Assembly: GCF_006539565.1 (NCBI RefSeq)
Contig: NZ_BJNG01000044.1
Location: forward strand, 1-50,485
Length of the DNA: 50,485 nt
Direction: 5' to 3'
From: Pseudonocardia hydrocarbonoxydans
Lineage (GTDB): Bacteria > Actinomycetota > Actinomycetes > Mycobacteriales > Pseudonocardiaceae
Of the stretch, positions 15,603 through 24,296 are shown piece after piece; within the stretch, counting starts at the first letter, position 1, and each line of letters opens with the position of its first letter. Made by a program: the position numbers and the translations under genes. The notes under the pieces are model-generated. The model saw only the letters and a list, made by a program, of their open reading frames with translations, was not told the DNA's origin and ran no database searches.

Positions 15603-16853
15603 GTGCAGCCAGGATCGGACCCGACGCGGCGCAACCCGGACCCGACGCGCCGGTTCGACGGCGACCCGGCCGCGACCGAGCGCATCCCGCCCGTCGACGG
15701 CGGGGCCGGTGCGGTGCTCGGTGGCCGCTACCGCCTGGAGGGGCTGCTCGGTGCGGGAGGGATGGCCGACGTCCACCGCGCGCTGGACCTGCGCCTGAAC
15801 CGGCCCGTCGCGGTCAAACTGTTCCGGCCCGGCACCGACCCCGACGGCGAGCGCCGCTTCGCCGAGGAGGCCAGGACCCTGGCCGGGCTGCGCCATCCCG
15901 GGCTCGTCGCGGTGCACGACTACGCCGTGGAGCGCGGCCGGGCCTACCTGGTCATGGAGCTCGTCGACGGCCCGACGCTGGCCCAGGAGCTCACCCGCGA
16001 GCCCTACGACGCGGAGTCGGCCACGCGCGTCGGGCTGGAGCTGGCCCGGGTGCTGGCCTACGTGCACGGCGAGGGCGTGGTGCACCGCGACGTCAAGCCG
16101 TCCAACGTGCTGGTCGACCACGACGGCCGGATGCGGCTGGCCGACTTCGGCATCGCCCGGCTCGCCGGCAGCTCCGGGATGACCTCGGCCGACCTCGACG
16201 TCGGCACGCCCGCCTACCTGGCGCCCGAGCAGGTCCGGGGCGAGCCGGCCGGGCCGCCCGCCGACGTCTACGCGCTCGGCCTGCTGCTGCTCGAGGCGCT
16301 CTCCGGGCGCAAGGTGTACGAGGGCGACGGCTGGGCCGCCGCCGAGCGGCGCCTCGACCACCGCCCGCCGGTCCCCGCCGACCTGCCCGAGCCCCTGCGC
16401 TCCACGCTGCGCGCGATGACCGACCCCGACCCGGAGCGCCGTCCCGACGCGCGGCGGGTGGCCGGCCTGCTCAGCGCGCCCGCGGCCGAGCCGGAGCCCG
16501 AGCGCCGCACCTCGCGGGCGCTGCTCGCCGGGCTCGCGGCGCTGGTGCTGCTCGCCGTGGTCGTCTTCGCCCTCACCCGCGGCGACGACGAGCCGACCGA
16601 CGTCGCGGCCGCGCCGACGTCGGCGCAGGAGACCACGGTGGCGCCGGAGCCCACCGAGGCGGCGGAGCCCACCGAGGAGGCCGCGCCGACCGACGAGGCC
16701 GCCGAACCGGGCTTCACCCTGCCCGAGCTGCCCAGCGACCTGCCCGACATCCCCACCGACCTCCCGGACCTGCCGCAGGTGCCCGACGGGGCCGTCGACG
16801 ACGCCCGCAACCTGTGGGAGCAGTTCACCGACTGGCTGGGGCAGTTCTTCTAG
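15603..16853 (+). CDS. Membrane-anchored Ser/Thr protein kinase (Hanks type)
   Basis: 416 residues; GTG 15603 follows GGGAGGA. Kinase domain at about 44-290: G-loop LLGAGGMADVH (49-57), Lys72, HRDVKPSN (161-168; Asp163), DFG (181-183), DVGTPAYLAPEQ activation segment (199-210). A transmembrane segment at 306-325 leads to a short outer tail rich in Thr-Glu-Pro, then repeats of LPxLPSDLPDIPTDLP type and a Trp/Phe-rich end. No PASTA or other known sensor domain, so its signal is unknown. Short juxtamembrane region. Convergent with the CBS gene. Confidence 0.93.
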   Translation: MQPGSDPTRRNPDPTRRFDGDPAATERIPPVDGGAGAVLGGRYRLEGLLGAGGMADVHRALDLRLNRPVAVKLFRPGTDPDGERRFAEEARTLAGLRHPGLVAVHDYAVERGRAYLVMELVDGPTLAQELTREPYDAESATRVGLELARVLAYVHGEGVVHRDVKPSNVLVDHDGRMRLADFGIARLAGSSGMTSADLDVGTPAYLAPEQVRGEPAGPPADVYALGLLLLEALSGRKVYEGDGWAAAERRLDHRPPVPADLPEPLRSTLRAMTDPDPERRPDARRVAGLLSAPAAEPEPERRTSRALLAGLAALVLLAVVVFALTRGDDEPTDVAAAPTSAQETTVAPEPTEAAEPTEEAAPTDEAAEPGFTLPELPSDLPDIPTDLPDLPQVPDGAVDDARNLWEQFTDWLGQFF

Positions 16854-16856
16854 CCC

Positions 16857-17681
16857 TCACACGAGGTCGCCCCGGCTGACCACGCCCACCAGCACCCCGC
16901 CGTCGACGACGGGCACCATCCGCAGCCCCCGGTCGGCCACCAGCGCGACGGCGTCGCCGACGGTGGCCCCGGCCGGCAGCGTCACCGGGGTCCGGGTCAT
17001 CACCGCACCGACGTCGCGCGCCCGGCCGGTGAGCAGGTCGGCCTCGCTGACGACGCCGACCAGCAGGCCACCCCCGTCGACGACGGGGAGCGCGGTGTGA
17101 CGCCGGGCCAGCAGCAGCTCCACCGCCACCTCGACGGGATCGGTGGGGCGCACCGTCACCGGGTCGGGGGTCATGACCTCGCGCACCGGCGTGGTCGCGA
17201 CCGCGGCCGGGCGCTCGCGACCCGGGCGCGCGAGCGCGAGCAGCGCCTCGTCGGCGGCGTCGTCGCGGCCGACGAGGCGCCGCGCGAGCGCGCCGAACCG
17301 GCCCCGCGGCCGCCGGGGCCGCAGCAGGTCGCTGCGGGTGACGACGCCGACCAGGGCACCGCGCTCCACGATCGGCATCACCCGCAGCTCACCGTGCGAG
17401 CGCATCCGCGCCGCCACGACCGCAGGGCTCGCGGTGGGCGGCATGGCCAGGACGTCGGGGTTCATGACGTCGTCGACGGCGTCGGCGTCGGTGCCGCCGG
17501 ACTCGCGGTGGCGCAGCACGTCGAGCAGGCTGACGACGCCGACGAGCCGGTGCCGGGCGTTGACGACCGGCAGCGCGCTGAACCCGAACCGCCGCATCCG
17601 CTCGACCGCCGCGGACACGGGGGCGTCCGACCGGACCGTGACCACCCGCCTGCTCATGACCTCCTGGACCCCTCGCGCCAT
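16857..17681 (-). CDS. Four-CBS-domain protein (two Bateman modules)
   Basis: 274 residues containing four CBS repeats at about 7-60, 72-120, 165-212 and 220-272, each with the pattern VMxxxxVTVxxxxPVxxAVExM followed by LPVVDxxGxLVGVVSxxDLL. No attached enzyme or transporter. CBS pairs bind adenosine nucleotides, so a stand-alone energy or nucleotide sensor is likely. Divergent from the HD-GYP/LuxR gene with 34 nt between starts, so they may be co-regulated. Confidence 0.9.
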   Translation of the reverse strand: MARGVQEVMSRRVVTVRSDAPVSAAVERMRRFGFSALPVVNARHRLVGVVSLLDVLRHRESGGTDADAVDDVMNPDVLAMPPTASPAVVAARMRSHGELRVMPIVERGALVGVVTRSDLLRPRRPRGRFGALARRLVGRDDAADEALLALARPGRERPAAVATTPVREVMTPDPVTVRPTDPVEVAVELLLARRHTALPVVDGGGLLVGVVSEADLLTGRARDVGAVMTRTPVTLPAGATVGDAVALVADRGLRMVPVVDGGVLVGVVSRGDLV

Positions 17682-17703
17682 CGGATCACCGTAGGACCGT
17701 CAC

Positions 17704-17709
17704 TACACT
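17704..17709 (+). promoter_or_regulatory. -10 box of leaderless promoter for the HD-GYP/LuxR gene
   Basis: TACACT ends 7 nt before the ATG at 17716, which predicts a leaderless transcript. Confidence 0.5.
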
Positions 17710-17715
17710 CCGGCC

Positions 17716-19293
17716 ATGGCTGGCGCCGGCGGCGGGGATCCGGTGACGATCTCGGTCGCCGAGCTCGTCGGGATGCTGTCGCTGGCCGCCGACCTGGGCC
17801 TCGGGCAGCCGATGGAGCACCTGGCCCGCTCCTGCCTGATCGCCACCCGCTTCGCCGGCCGGATCGGGCTGACCGGCGACGACGTCGCGACGACCTACTC
17901 CCTCGCCCTGCTCGCCTGGGTCGGCTGCACCGCCGACTCCCACGAGACCGCGGCCCGCTTCGGCGACGACATCACGCTGCGGGCCGGCGTCTACGACGTC
18001 GAGATCGGGAGCCCGCCGATGCTGCGCTACCTCGTGCGCCGGGCGGGGTCCGGGGGGTCCGCGCTGCACCGCGCGCGGGTCGCCGCCGGGCTGGTCGCGA
18101 CGAGGGGTCGGGTCGTCGAGGACTCGCTGGTGGCGCACTGCCAGGTCACCGGCCGGCTCGCCGCCCGCCTCGGGATGCCCGACCGGCTGTGCCGCTGCCT
18201 GGGCCAGACCTTCGCCCGCTGGGACGGGCGGGGGTCGCCCGCCGGCCTGGGCGGCGAGGAGATCGACGTGGCGACGCGGATCGTGCACCTCGCCGACGTC
18301 GTGGAGGTCCACCACCGCACCGGTGGAGTCGAGGCCGCGCTGGCCACCGCGCGGCGCAGGCGGGGGTCCTCGCTCGACCCCGCCGTGGTCGACGCGTTCG
18401 TCCGGCACGGCCGGGAGCTGCTCGACGGACTGCCCGCCGAGTCGAGCTGGCCGGAGCTGCTCTCCGCCGACGCGTCGCCGCGGCCGCTGAGCGGCTCGTC
18501 GCTCGACGCCGGGCTGGAGGCCGTGGCCGACTTCGTCGACCTGAAGTCGCCGTGGTTCGCCGGCCGCTCCCGGGGGGTGGCCGACCTGGCCGCCGCCGCC
18601 GCGCGCCGCACCGGGCTGCCCGCCGACGAGGTCGCGGTGGTGCGCCGCGCGGGGCTGCTGCACGGGCTGGGCCGCTCCGGGGTGCCCAACACGATCTGGG
18701 ACAAGCCCGGCCCGCTCACCGACGTCGAGCGGGAGCGGGTGCAGCTGCACCCCTACTACACCGACCGGATGCTGCGGCGCGTCCCGGCACTCGGGCCGGC
18801 CGCGGCGGTCGCGGCCATGACGCACGAGCGGCTCGACGGCTCCGGCTACCACCGCGGGCTCACCGCCACCTCGATCCCGGCGGCCGCGCGCGTGCTGGGC
18901 GCCGCCGACGCCTACCACGCGATGGTCGAGGACCGCCCGCACCGCGCCGCGCTCACCCCGTCCGCGGCGGCCGAGGCGCTGCGCGGGGAGGCGCGGGCCG
19001 GGCGGCTCGACCCGGCCGCCGTCGAGGCCGTGCTCGGCAGCGCGGGGCACCACACGCGCCGCCCGGCGCCCGGGCCCGCCGGGCTCACCGCGCGCGAGGT
19101 GCAGGTGCTGGAGCTGCTGGCCCGGGCGGCCTCCACCCGCCGTATCGGCCGCGAGCTGGGCATCTCGCCCAAGACCGCGGGCAACCACATCGAGCGCATC
19201 TACGCCAAGATCGGCGCCGGCACGCGCGCCGGCGCCGCGCTGTTCGCCATGCAGCACGGCCTGCTGACGACGCTGGAACCGCTGGACGGATAG
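17716..19293 (+). CDS. Tandem degenerate HD-GYP protein fused to a LuxR-type HTH
   Basis: 525 residues. The first HD-GYP-like half (about 120-205) has ARWDGRGSPAGLGGEEI and RIVHLADVVE but no HD pair. The second (about 270-410) has LKSPWFAGRS, LLHGLGRSGVPNTIWDKPGPL, HPYYTDRML and HERLDGSGYHRG. In active relatives AGRS is xGHS and LLHGLG is LLHDLG. Here R284 and G317 (codon 18664-18666) replace two metal ligands, so phosphodiesterase activity is doubtful. C-terminal LuxR HTH (about 455-515): LTAREVQVLELLARAASTRRI and LGISPKTAGNHIERIYAKIG. It probably binds DNA and senses something through the dead HD-GYP part. Divergent from the CBS gene. Confidence 0.85.
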   Translation: MAGAGGGDPVTISVAELVGMLSLAADLGLGQPMEHLARSCLIATRFAGRIGLTGDDVATTYSLALLAWVGCTADSHETAARFGDDITLRAGVYDVEIGSPPMLRYLVRRAGSGGSALHRARVAAGLVATRGRVVEDSLVAHCQVTGRLAARLGMPDRLCRCLGQTFARWDGRGSPAGLGGEEIDVATRIVHLADVVEVHHRTGGVEAALATARRRRGSSLDPAVVDAFVRHGRELLDGLPAESSWPELLSADASPRPLSGSSLDAGLEAVADFVDLKSPWFAGRSRGVADLAAAAARRTGLPADEVAVVRRAGLLHGLGRSGVPNTIWDKPGPLTDVERERVQLHPYYTDRMLRRVPALGPAAAVAAMTHERLDGSGYHRGLTATSIPAAARVLGAADAYHAMVEDRPHRAALTPSAAAEALRGEARAGRLDPAAVEAVLGSAGHHTRRPAPGPAGLTAREVQVLELLARAASTRRIGRELGISPKTAGNHIERIYAKIGAGTRAGAALFAMQHGLLTTLEPLDG

Positions 19294-19341
19294 GGAGAAC
19301 TCCTCACGACGGGGGCCGGCGGCGTCCCTAGCGTCGTCGCC

Positions 19342-19704
19342 ATGAGCAACCGAGCCGTCATCAACCTGACCACCGGCCTGGAGGACACCGAGCGTGTCAC
19401 CGTGGCCTTCCTGACCGCCGTCGCGGCCGCCGAGTCCGGCCGCCCGACCATGATGTTCCTGACCAAGGAGGCCGTCCGCCTCGCGGTGCCCGGCGTCGCC
19501 GTGGCCACCGCCTGCGAGGGCTGTCCCCCGCTGACCGAGCTGCTCGACCGCTACGAGCGCGCCGGCGGGCGCTACCTCGTCTGCCCCATCTGCGTGCACG
19601 CCAAGAAGCTCGACGGCACCTTCGTCGCGGGCGCCGAGGTGGGCGGCACCGTGCCGCTGTGGGAGTGGATCGGCGACGAGGCCGCCACGACGTTCAGTTT
19701 CTGA
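19342..19704 (+). CDS. DsrE/DsrF-like small sulfur-relay-type protein
   Basis: 120 residues. VINLTTGLEDTERVTVAFLTA and MMFLTKEAVRLAVPGVA match the DsrE/DsrF/YchN fold. It has two Cys pairs, C58-x2-C61 (CEGC) and C81-x2-C84 (CPIC); the second lies in RYLVCPICVHAKKL, where active DsrE-type proteins carry their reactive Cys. A role in thiol or persulfide transfer is possible; the partner is not evident. Transcribed in the same direction as the HD-GYP gene after a 48-nt gap. Confidence 0.8.
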   Translation: MSNRAVINLTTGLEDTERVTVAFLTAVAAAESGRPTMMFLTKEAVRLAVPGVAVATACEGCPPLTELLDRYERAGGRYLVCPICVHAKKLDGTFVAGAEVGGTVPLWEWIGDEAATTFSF

Positions 19705-19730
19705 CCGACCCCTGCGGCACAATCGTCGGG

Positions 19731-20756
19731 GTGCGCGACACCACCGCGGGGGACCGCGACCTCACCCTCGCCCGCGAGGGCGACGACGCCGCGTTCACCC
19801 GGCTCGTCGCCCCGCTGCGGCGGGAGCTGCACGCGCACTGCTACCGCATGCTGGGCTCCACGCACGACGCCGACGACGCCCTGCAGGACGCCCTCGTGCG
19901 GGCCTGGCGGGGGCTGGGCGGGTTCGAGGGCCGGGCGTCGCTGCGGTCGTGGCTCTACACCGTCGCCACGCGCACCTGCCTCACCGAGGCGCAGCGGCGG
20001 GGCAGGCGCGCGTTGCCCGTCGACCTCGGGCCCTCCAGCGACCGCGCGGTGGCCGACGACGCCCCGCTCACCGAGGTCGCCTGGCTGGGCCCCTACCCCG
20101 ACGCGGGCCTGCCCGCCGGGCCGCAGGCGCGCTACGAGCAGCGCGAGGCCGTCGAGCTGGCGTTCGTCGCCGCCCTGCAGCACCTGCCGGGCAACCAGCG
20201 GGCGGCGCTGCTGCTGTTCGAGGTGCTCGGCTTCTCCGTGGCCGAGATCGCCGCCGTCATGGACACCTCGACGGCCTCGGTCAACAGCGCGCTGCAGCGC
20301 GCCCGCCGCACGGTCGCCGAGAAGGTGCCCGACCGCACCCAGCAGCAGATGCTGCGCGACCTCGACGACGCGCGGCTGCGCGGCATCGTCGAGGGCTACT
20401 CCGCGGCGCTGGAGCGCGGCGACGCCGACGCGCTGGTCGCGCTGCTCACCGCCGACGTCACGTGGTCGATGCCCCCGCTGCGGCACTGGTACCGGGGTAT
20501 CGAGGCGGTCACCGACTTCGCCACGACGGTGCCGCTGGGTGCCTGCGGGGCCTGGCGGCGCGTGCCCACCTCCGCCAACGGCCAGCCGGCCACCGCCTCC
20601 TACCTGTGGGACGACGCGGCGGGCGGGTTCGGGGCGTTCGCGGTCGACGTCCTCAGCCTGCGCGGCGACCGGATCGCCGCGGTCACCACGTTCATCGGGC
20701 CCGAGCACGTGGCGGCCTTCGGGCTGCCGCCCGTCCTGGGCGTCGGGCATGGGTGA
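19731..20756 (+). CDS. ECF sigma factor with C-terminal SnoaL-like domain (SigG-like)
   Basis: 341 residues from GTG 19731. Sigma region 2 at about 20-90 (LRRELHAHCYRMLGSTHDA, ALQDALVRAWRGL, LRSWLYTVATRTCL), region 4 at about 140-195 (LQHLPGNQRAALLLFEVLGF, MDTSTASVNSALQRARR), then a SnoaL-like domain (about 215-335) with GYSAALERGDADALVALL and YRGIEAVTDF. WLGPYPDAGLP in the inter-region linker is typical of SigG-like ECF factors. No anti-sigma gene beside it; in this type the fused domain regulates activity. CACAAT at 19718-19723 may be a leaderless -10 box. Its end overlaps the exonuclease start by 8 nt. Confidence 0.88.
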   Translation: MRDTTAGDRDLTLAREGDDAAFTRLVAPLRRELHAHCYRMLGSTHDADDALQDALVRAWRGLGGFEGRASLRSWLYTVATRTCLTEAQRRGRRALPVDLGPSSDRAVADDAPLTEVAWLGPYPDAGLPAGPQARYEQREAVELAFVAALQHLPGNQRAALLLFEVLGFSVAEIAAVMDTSTASVNSALQRARRTVAEKVPDRTQQQMLRDLDDARLRGIVEGYSAALERGDADALVALLTADVTWSMPPLRHWYRGIEAVTDFATTVPLGACGAWRRVPTSANGQPATASYLWDDAAGGFGAFAVDVLSLRGDRIAAVTTFIGPEHVAAFGLPPVLGVGHG

Positions 20757-21783
20757 TCCGCGGGTCGTGCTCGCCGTCGACGGCAACTCGATCGTGCACC
20801 GCTGCTTCCACTCCCAGGCGCGCACCGGGTTCCGCTCCGCCGACGGGCACCCGCGCTGGGCGGTGCGCGGTCTGCTGTCCCAGCTGGTGGCCGCCGTCGA
20901 CCGGATCGGGCCCGACCACGTCGTCGTCGGCTTCGACGACCCCGCCGCGAGCGTGCGCCGCGAGCGCTGGCCGCAGTACAAGGCGCACCGCGGCGAGAAG
21001 CTGGCCACGCTCGTCGAGCAGCTCGACGCCGCGGCCGAGGTGCTGCGCGCCCTCGGGATCTCCGTGGTCGTGCCGGCGGGCTGGGAGGCCGACGACGTGC
21101 TGGCCAGCGTCGCCCGCCGGGCACCCGGCGCGGGCGCGACGACCGTCGTCATGACCTCGGACCGCGACGCCTTCGGCCTCATCGACGCCCACACGCGCGT
21201 GCTGCGGATCATCAACGGCGGCGTCGACGCCTCCCCCGTGCTCACCCCCGACCGGCTCGTCACGCTGCTCGGCGTGCGCCCCGCGCAGTACGCCGACTTC
21301 GCCGCGCTGCGCGGCGACCCCTCGGACAACCTGCCCGGTGTCCGCGGGGTGGGGCCGCGCACCGCGGCGCGGCTGCTCACCGCCATGGGCTGCGCGCAGG
21401 CCGCGTTCGACGACCTCGACGCCGGGGGCACGCGCGTCGTCGAGGCGGTGGGCCCGGCCGCGGCCGGGCGCCTGGCCGATCCCGCGGCGCGGGCGGCGTG
21501 GGCGCTGAACCGGCAGGTCATGACGATGCGCGACGACGTCGCGGTCGACCTCGACGCCGGCCGCCTCCCGCTGCCCGTCGACGCCGTGCGGGCCGCGTTC
21601 GCCGAGCAGGACCTGCCGTGGACCGCGGCCACGGCGCTGCGGGCCCTGGCCCACGACGACACCGCCCCGCCGCCGCCCGCCCGCACCGACCTGGAGACCG
21701 GCTGGTCTCCCCGGGCGTCGCGGCCGCCGCGCCGCCCGCCGCTGCCGCGCCGGCCCGTCGTCGACCAGCTCACACTGTTCTGA
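20749..21783 (+). CDS. 5'-3' exonuclease (PolA N-domain/FEN-like) with a C-terminal clamp-binding-like motif
   Basis: 344 residues; ATG overlaps the sigma gene by 8 nt. PIN/FEN nuclease core: VLAVDGNSIVHRCFHS, FDDPAASVRRERWPQYKAHR, GWEADDVLASVA, MTSDRDAFGLI, and the H3TH DNA-binding loop GDPSDNLPGVRGVGPRTAARLL, all with the expected acidic residues. No polymerase part, so it is a stand-alone relative of the PolA nuclease domain, removing flaps or RNA primers. It ends with a Pro/Arg linker and D-QLTLF as its very last residues (21766-21780), which resembles the sliding-clamp motif QL(S/D)LF and suggests recruitment to replication or repair forks. Confidence 0.9.
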   Translation: MGDPRVVLAVDGNSIVHRCFHSQARTGFRSADGHPRWAVRGLLSQLVAAVDRIGPDHVVVGFDDPAASVRRERWPQYKAHRGEKLATLVEQLDAAAEVLRALGISVVVPAGWEADDVLASVARRAPGAGATTVVMTSDRDAFGLIDAHTRVLRIINGGVDASPVLTPDRLVTLLGVRPAQYADFAALRGDPSDNLPGVRGVGPRTAARLLTAMGCAQAAFDDLDAGGTRVVEAVGPAAAGRLADPAARAAWALNRQVMTMRDDVAVDLDAGRLPLPVDAVRAAFAEQDLPWTAATALRALAHDDTAPPPPARTDLETGWSPRASRPPRRPPLPRRPVVDQLTLF

Positions 21784-21871
21784 GCGTGAGTCCGGTCTCC
21801 AACGCGTGAGGAACTGGACGGAACGGGAATCCCACGTGGTGAGCACCACCCGCCCCGAGAGAGGAACCGGC

Positions 21872-22765
21872 ATGGCCGACCGTCACGTCGTACCCGCAGA
21901 GACCGGCTGGCAGGTCGAGAAGACCGGCGCCAAGCGTCCGAGCGCGAAGGCCCCCACCCAGGCCGAGGCGATCACCCGCGCGGTCGAGATCGTCGCCAAC
22001 GACGGCGGCGGCGACGTCGTCGTGCACGGCACCGACGGAGCCGTCCGCGAGACGCGTCCGGTCGCCGCGGGCGCCGAGGACACCACGGTGCGCGCCGCCG
22101 GCACCGCGGCCACCGCCGCCGCGAAGGGTGCCGCCGCCGCCACGGGCAAGGCCGCCGACGCCGCCACGGCCACCGCGGGCACGGTGGCCGACGAGGGCCG
22201 CGACGCCGCGGAGAAGACGGGCCGCACGGCCGCCGCCACCGCCGAGAAGACGGGCGGCACCGCCGCCGACGCCGCGGGTGACGTCGCCGACGAGCTCGCC
22301 GACGCCGTCAACGGGCGGAAGCGGGCGGGCACCGCCGCGCGGCGCTCCACCGACGCCGTGGCCGACGCCGCCCAGGAGATCGGCGACGACGTGTCCGCCG
22401 CCGCCTCCGACGTCGCCGACGACGTGTCGGCCGCGGCCGACCGCGCGCGCACCCGGGTCGAGCGCACCGCCCGCGACGCCGGGGACGCCGTCGTCGACGG
22501 GGCCGACCGCGCCGCCGTGGTCGGGCAGGACGCGGGCGAGCGGCTGCAGGACGCCTCGCACCGCGCCGGCACCTTCATCCACTCCATCACCGAGCGGGCG
22601 GCGTCGCCCCTGGACTCCGCGGCCCGCGCGCTCAACCCGGTGCGCCTCGCCGGGCGTACCGCGGGCGCCGTCGTCGCGGGCGCCCTGCACGTCGGGGCCG
22701 TCGTCACCGCGGGCGGCACCCGCAGCGCCCGCCGGTCGGCCCGCCTCCTGACCGGCCGCCGCTGA
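21872..22765 (+). CDS. DUF2188-type N-domain with long Ala-rich repetitive tail
   Basis: 297 residues; ATG 21872 follows GAGAGAGGAA. Residues 1-62 match the short DUF2188 fold: ADRHVVPAETGWQVEKTGAK, then TQAEAITRAVEIVANDGGGDVVVHGTDG. Residues about 75-235 are low-complexity, Ala/Asp/Thr/Glu-rich with repeats of A-A-D/E-K-T-G and D-V-A-D-D/E, resembling LEA-type or apolipophorin-like helices. The last 60 residues contain a weakly hydrophobic, Ala/Gly/Val-rich helix and an Arg-rich end. Possibly a stress-protective or envelope/DNA-associated protein (inference). Confidence 0.75.
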   Translation: MADRHVVPAETGWQVEKTGAKRPSAKAPTQAEAITRAVEIVANDGGGDVVVHGTDGAVRETRPVAAGAEDTTVRAAGTAATAAAKGAAAATGKAADAATATAGTVADEGRDAAEKTGRTAAATAEKTGGTAADAAGDVADELADAVNGRKRAGTAARRSTDAVADAAQEIGDDVSAAASDVADDVSAAADRARTRVERTARDAGDAVVDGADRAAVVGQDAGERLQDASHRAGTFIHSITERAASPLDSAARALNPVRLAGRTAGAVVAGALHVGAVVTAGGTRSARRSARLLTGRR

Positions 22766-22782
22766 CCGACGCCGGTCTCGGG

Positions 22783-22820
22783 GGCTCGCACACGGGCGGG
22801 CGGGGTCCCGTGTGCGAGCC
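22783..22820. terminator. Strong bidirectional hairpin terminator
   Basis: Perfect 14-bp stem (GGCTCGCACACGGG / CCCGTGTGCGAGCC) with a 10-nt loop, between the convergent DUF2188 and thymidine kinase genes. Confidence 0.85.
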
Positions 22821-22822
22821 CT

Positions 22823-23404
22823 CTAGCAGAGGTCGAACTCGCGCAGGTAGCAGCCGCCGCACATGGACTCGTAGCCGACGTCGCCGTCGATGGCGACCTG
22901 GTCACCGGACTGGGTGAACCGGCCGTCGACCGTGCGGGCGTTGAGGATCGCCTTGCGCCCGCAGCGACAGATCGTCTTGAGCTCCTCGATGGAGTGCGCC
23001 AGCTCCATCAGCCGGATGCTGCCCGGGAAGCCGCGGGTGCGGAAGTCGCTGCGCAGCCCGTAGGCGATGACCGGGACGCCGTCCTGCACCGCGAGCCGGA
23101 ACAGGTCGTCGACCTGCTCGGGGGCCAGGAACTGGGCCTCGTCGACGAGCACGCAGTCGATCCGCGGGTCGCGCCCGTCGAGGATCCGCTCGCGCACCGC
23201 GACGTCGGGGCCGGCGACGAGGTCGACGTCGCGGTCGACGCCGATCCGCGACAGCACGGCCGGGCTCTTGGTGTCGACCGCGGGCTTGACGATGAGCACC
23301 CGCTGCCCGCGCTCCTCGTAGTTGTGCGCCACCTGGATGAGCGCCGTCGACTTGCCGGAGTTCATCGCGCCGTAGCGGAAGTACAGCTTGGCCACGGGCG
23401 GCAC
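22823..23404 (-). CDS. tdk: Thymidine kinase
   Basis: 193 residues. Walker A GAMNSGKST (12-20), Walker B VLVDEAQFL with the catalytic Glu, lasso-type DGRFTQSGDQVAIDGDVGYES binding thymidine, and zinc Cys in ICRCGRK and CGGCYLREFDLC. Type II (bacterial) thymidine kinase, phosphorylating thymidine for salvage. Starts at GTG 23404; a GTG three codons in is also possible. Confidence 0.95.
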   Translation of the reverse strand: MPPVAKLYFRYGAMNSGKSTALIQVAHNYEERGQRVLIVKPAVDTKSPAVLSRIGVDRDVDLVAGPDVAVRERILDGRDPRIDCVLVDEAQFLAPEQVDDLFRLAVQDGVPVIAYGLRSDFRTRGFPGSIRLMELAHSIEELKTICRCGRKAILNARTVDGRFTQSGDQVAIDGDVGYESMCGGCYLREFDLC

Positions 23405-23422
23405 GATAACCGGCGCGGCGGA

Positions 23423-24295
23423 TCAGGACGCCGCGCGCACCTGCGCCCCGGTGGCGAGCGTCCCGCCCGCCTCCTCGATCAGCCGGGCCGCCCGCTCGAC
23501 CAGCGCGGTGTTGCCGCTGGCGCAGCCCAGCGGCGCGTCCTCCAGCCCGACGCGCACGTGCCCGCCCGCCCGCACCGCCGCCCCGATCAGCGGCTCGACG
23601 TCCACCCCGAGCCCGGCGACCATCCACGGGGCGGCCGGTGCCTCCTCGCGCAGCAGCCGCAGGTAGGCCTGCAGCGCCCACTCCGCCGGCGGCAGGCCGA
23701 AGGTGAACTGCTCGGTGAACATGAACCGGTAGACCGGCTGCGGCACCCCCGGCGACGCGCGGTGCAGCGCGGCGCCCAGCCGCAGGAACCCGGGCTCGTA
23801 GATCGCGTAGGACGGGGTCATGCGGTGGGCGGCGGCCAGCGCCAGCCCGTACCGCACGTGCGACTCCGGGTTGGCGTAGACGAAGCCCTCGCGGCCGGCG
23901 GCGACGTCGTCGGCGAGGGAGATGTTGACCGACCCCGGGTCGACCACCGACCACTCGATCAGCCCCGCGGCCAGCAGCTTCTCCACCGCGGCGAACCGCG
24001 CGGCCGGTGTCATCGGCTCCGCGGCGTCGCCGCTGCCGGCGAACGGGATCGTCGGGCAGCACACGACGTCGGCCACCGCGCGGATGCGCTCGATCACCGG
24101 CGCGTAGATCTCGTAGGAGTCGCGCTGGCGGCCCGTGCGCTCGTCGTAGGCGTGGAAGTGGATCACCGCGGCGCCCGCGTCGGCCGCGGCCAGCGCGTCG
24201 GCGACGATCTCGTCGGCCGTGACGGGGATGCCGGGCTGGCGCGCGCGGCCCCACGGGCCGTTCAGGGCGGCCTCGAGCCAGACGTCCACGGGCAC
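23423..24295 (-). CDS. Beta-keto acid cleavage enzyme (BKACE/DUF849 family)
   Basis: 290 residues. TIM-barrel pattern with VWLEAALNGPWG at the N-terminus, metal-binding H46-F-H48 in AAVIHFHAYDERTG, CPTIPFAGSG, VDPGSVN, VRAGGHVRVGLEDAP and SGNTALVERA. These are the hallmarks of 3-keto-5-aminohexanoate cleavage-type enzymes, which use Zn and acetyl-CoA to split beta-keto acids into acetoacetyl-CoA and a shorter product. The exact keto acid is unknown. The regulator gene just upstream on the same strand ends 1 nt before this GTG, so they form one operon. Confidence 0.9.
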   Translation of the reverse strand: MPVDVWLEAALNGPWGRARQPGIPVTADEIVADALAAADAGAAVIHFHAYDERTGRQRDSYEIYAPVIERIRAVADVVCCPTIPFAGSGDAAEPMTPAARFAAVEKLLAAGLIEWSVVDPGSVNISLADDVAAGREGFVYANPESHVRYGLALAAAHRMTPSYAIYEPGFLRLGAALHRASPGVPQPVYRFMFTEQFTFGLPPAEWALQAYLRLLREEAPAAPWMVAGLGVDVEPLIGAAVRAGGHVRVGLEDAPLGCASGNTALVERAARLIEEAGGTLATGAQVRAAS

Positions 24296-24296
24296 C

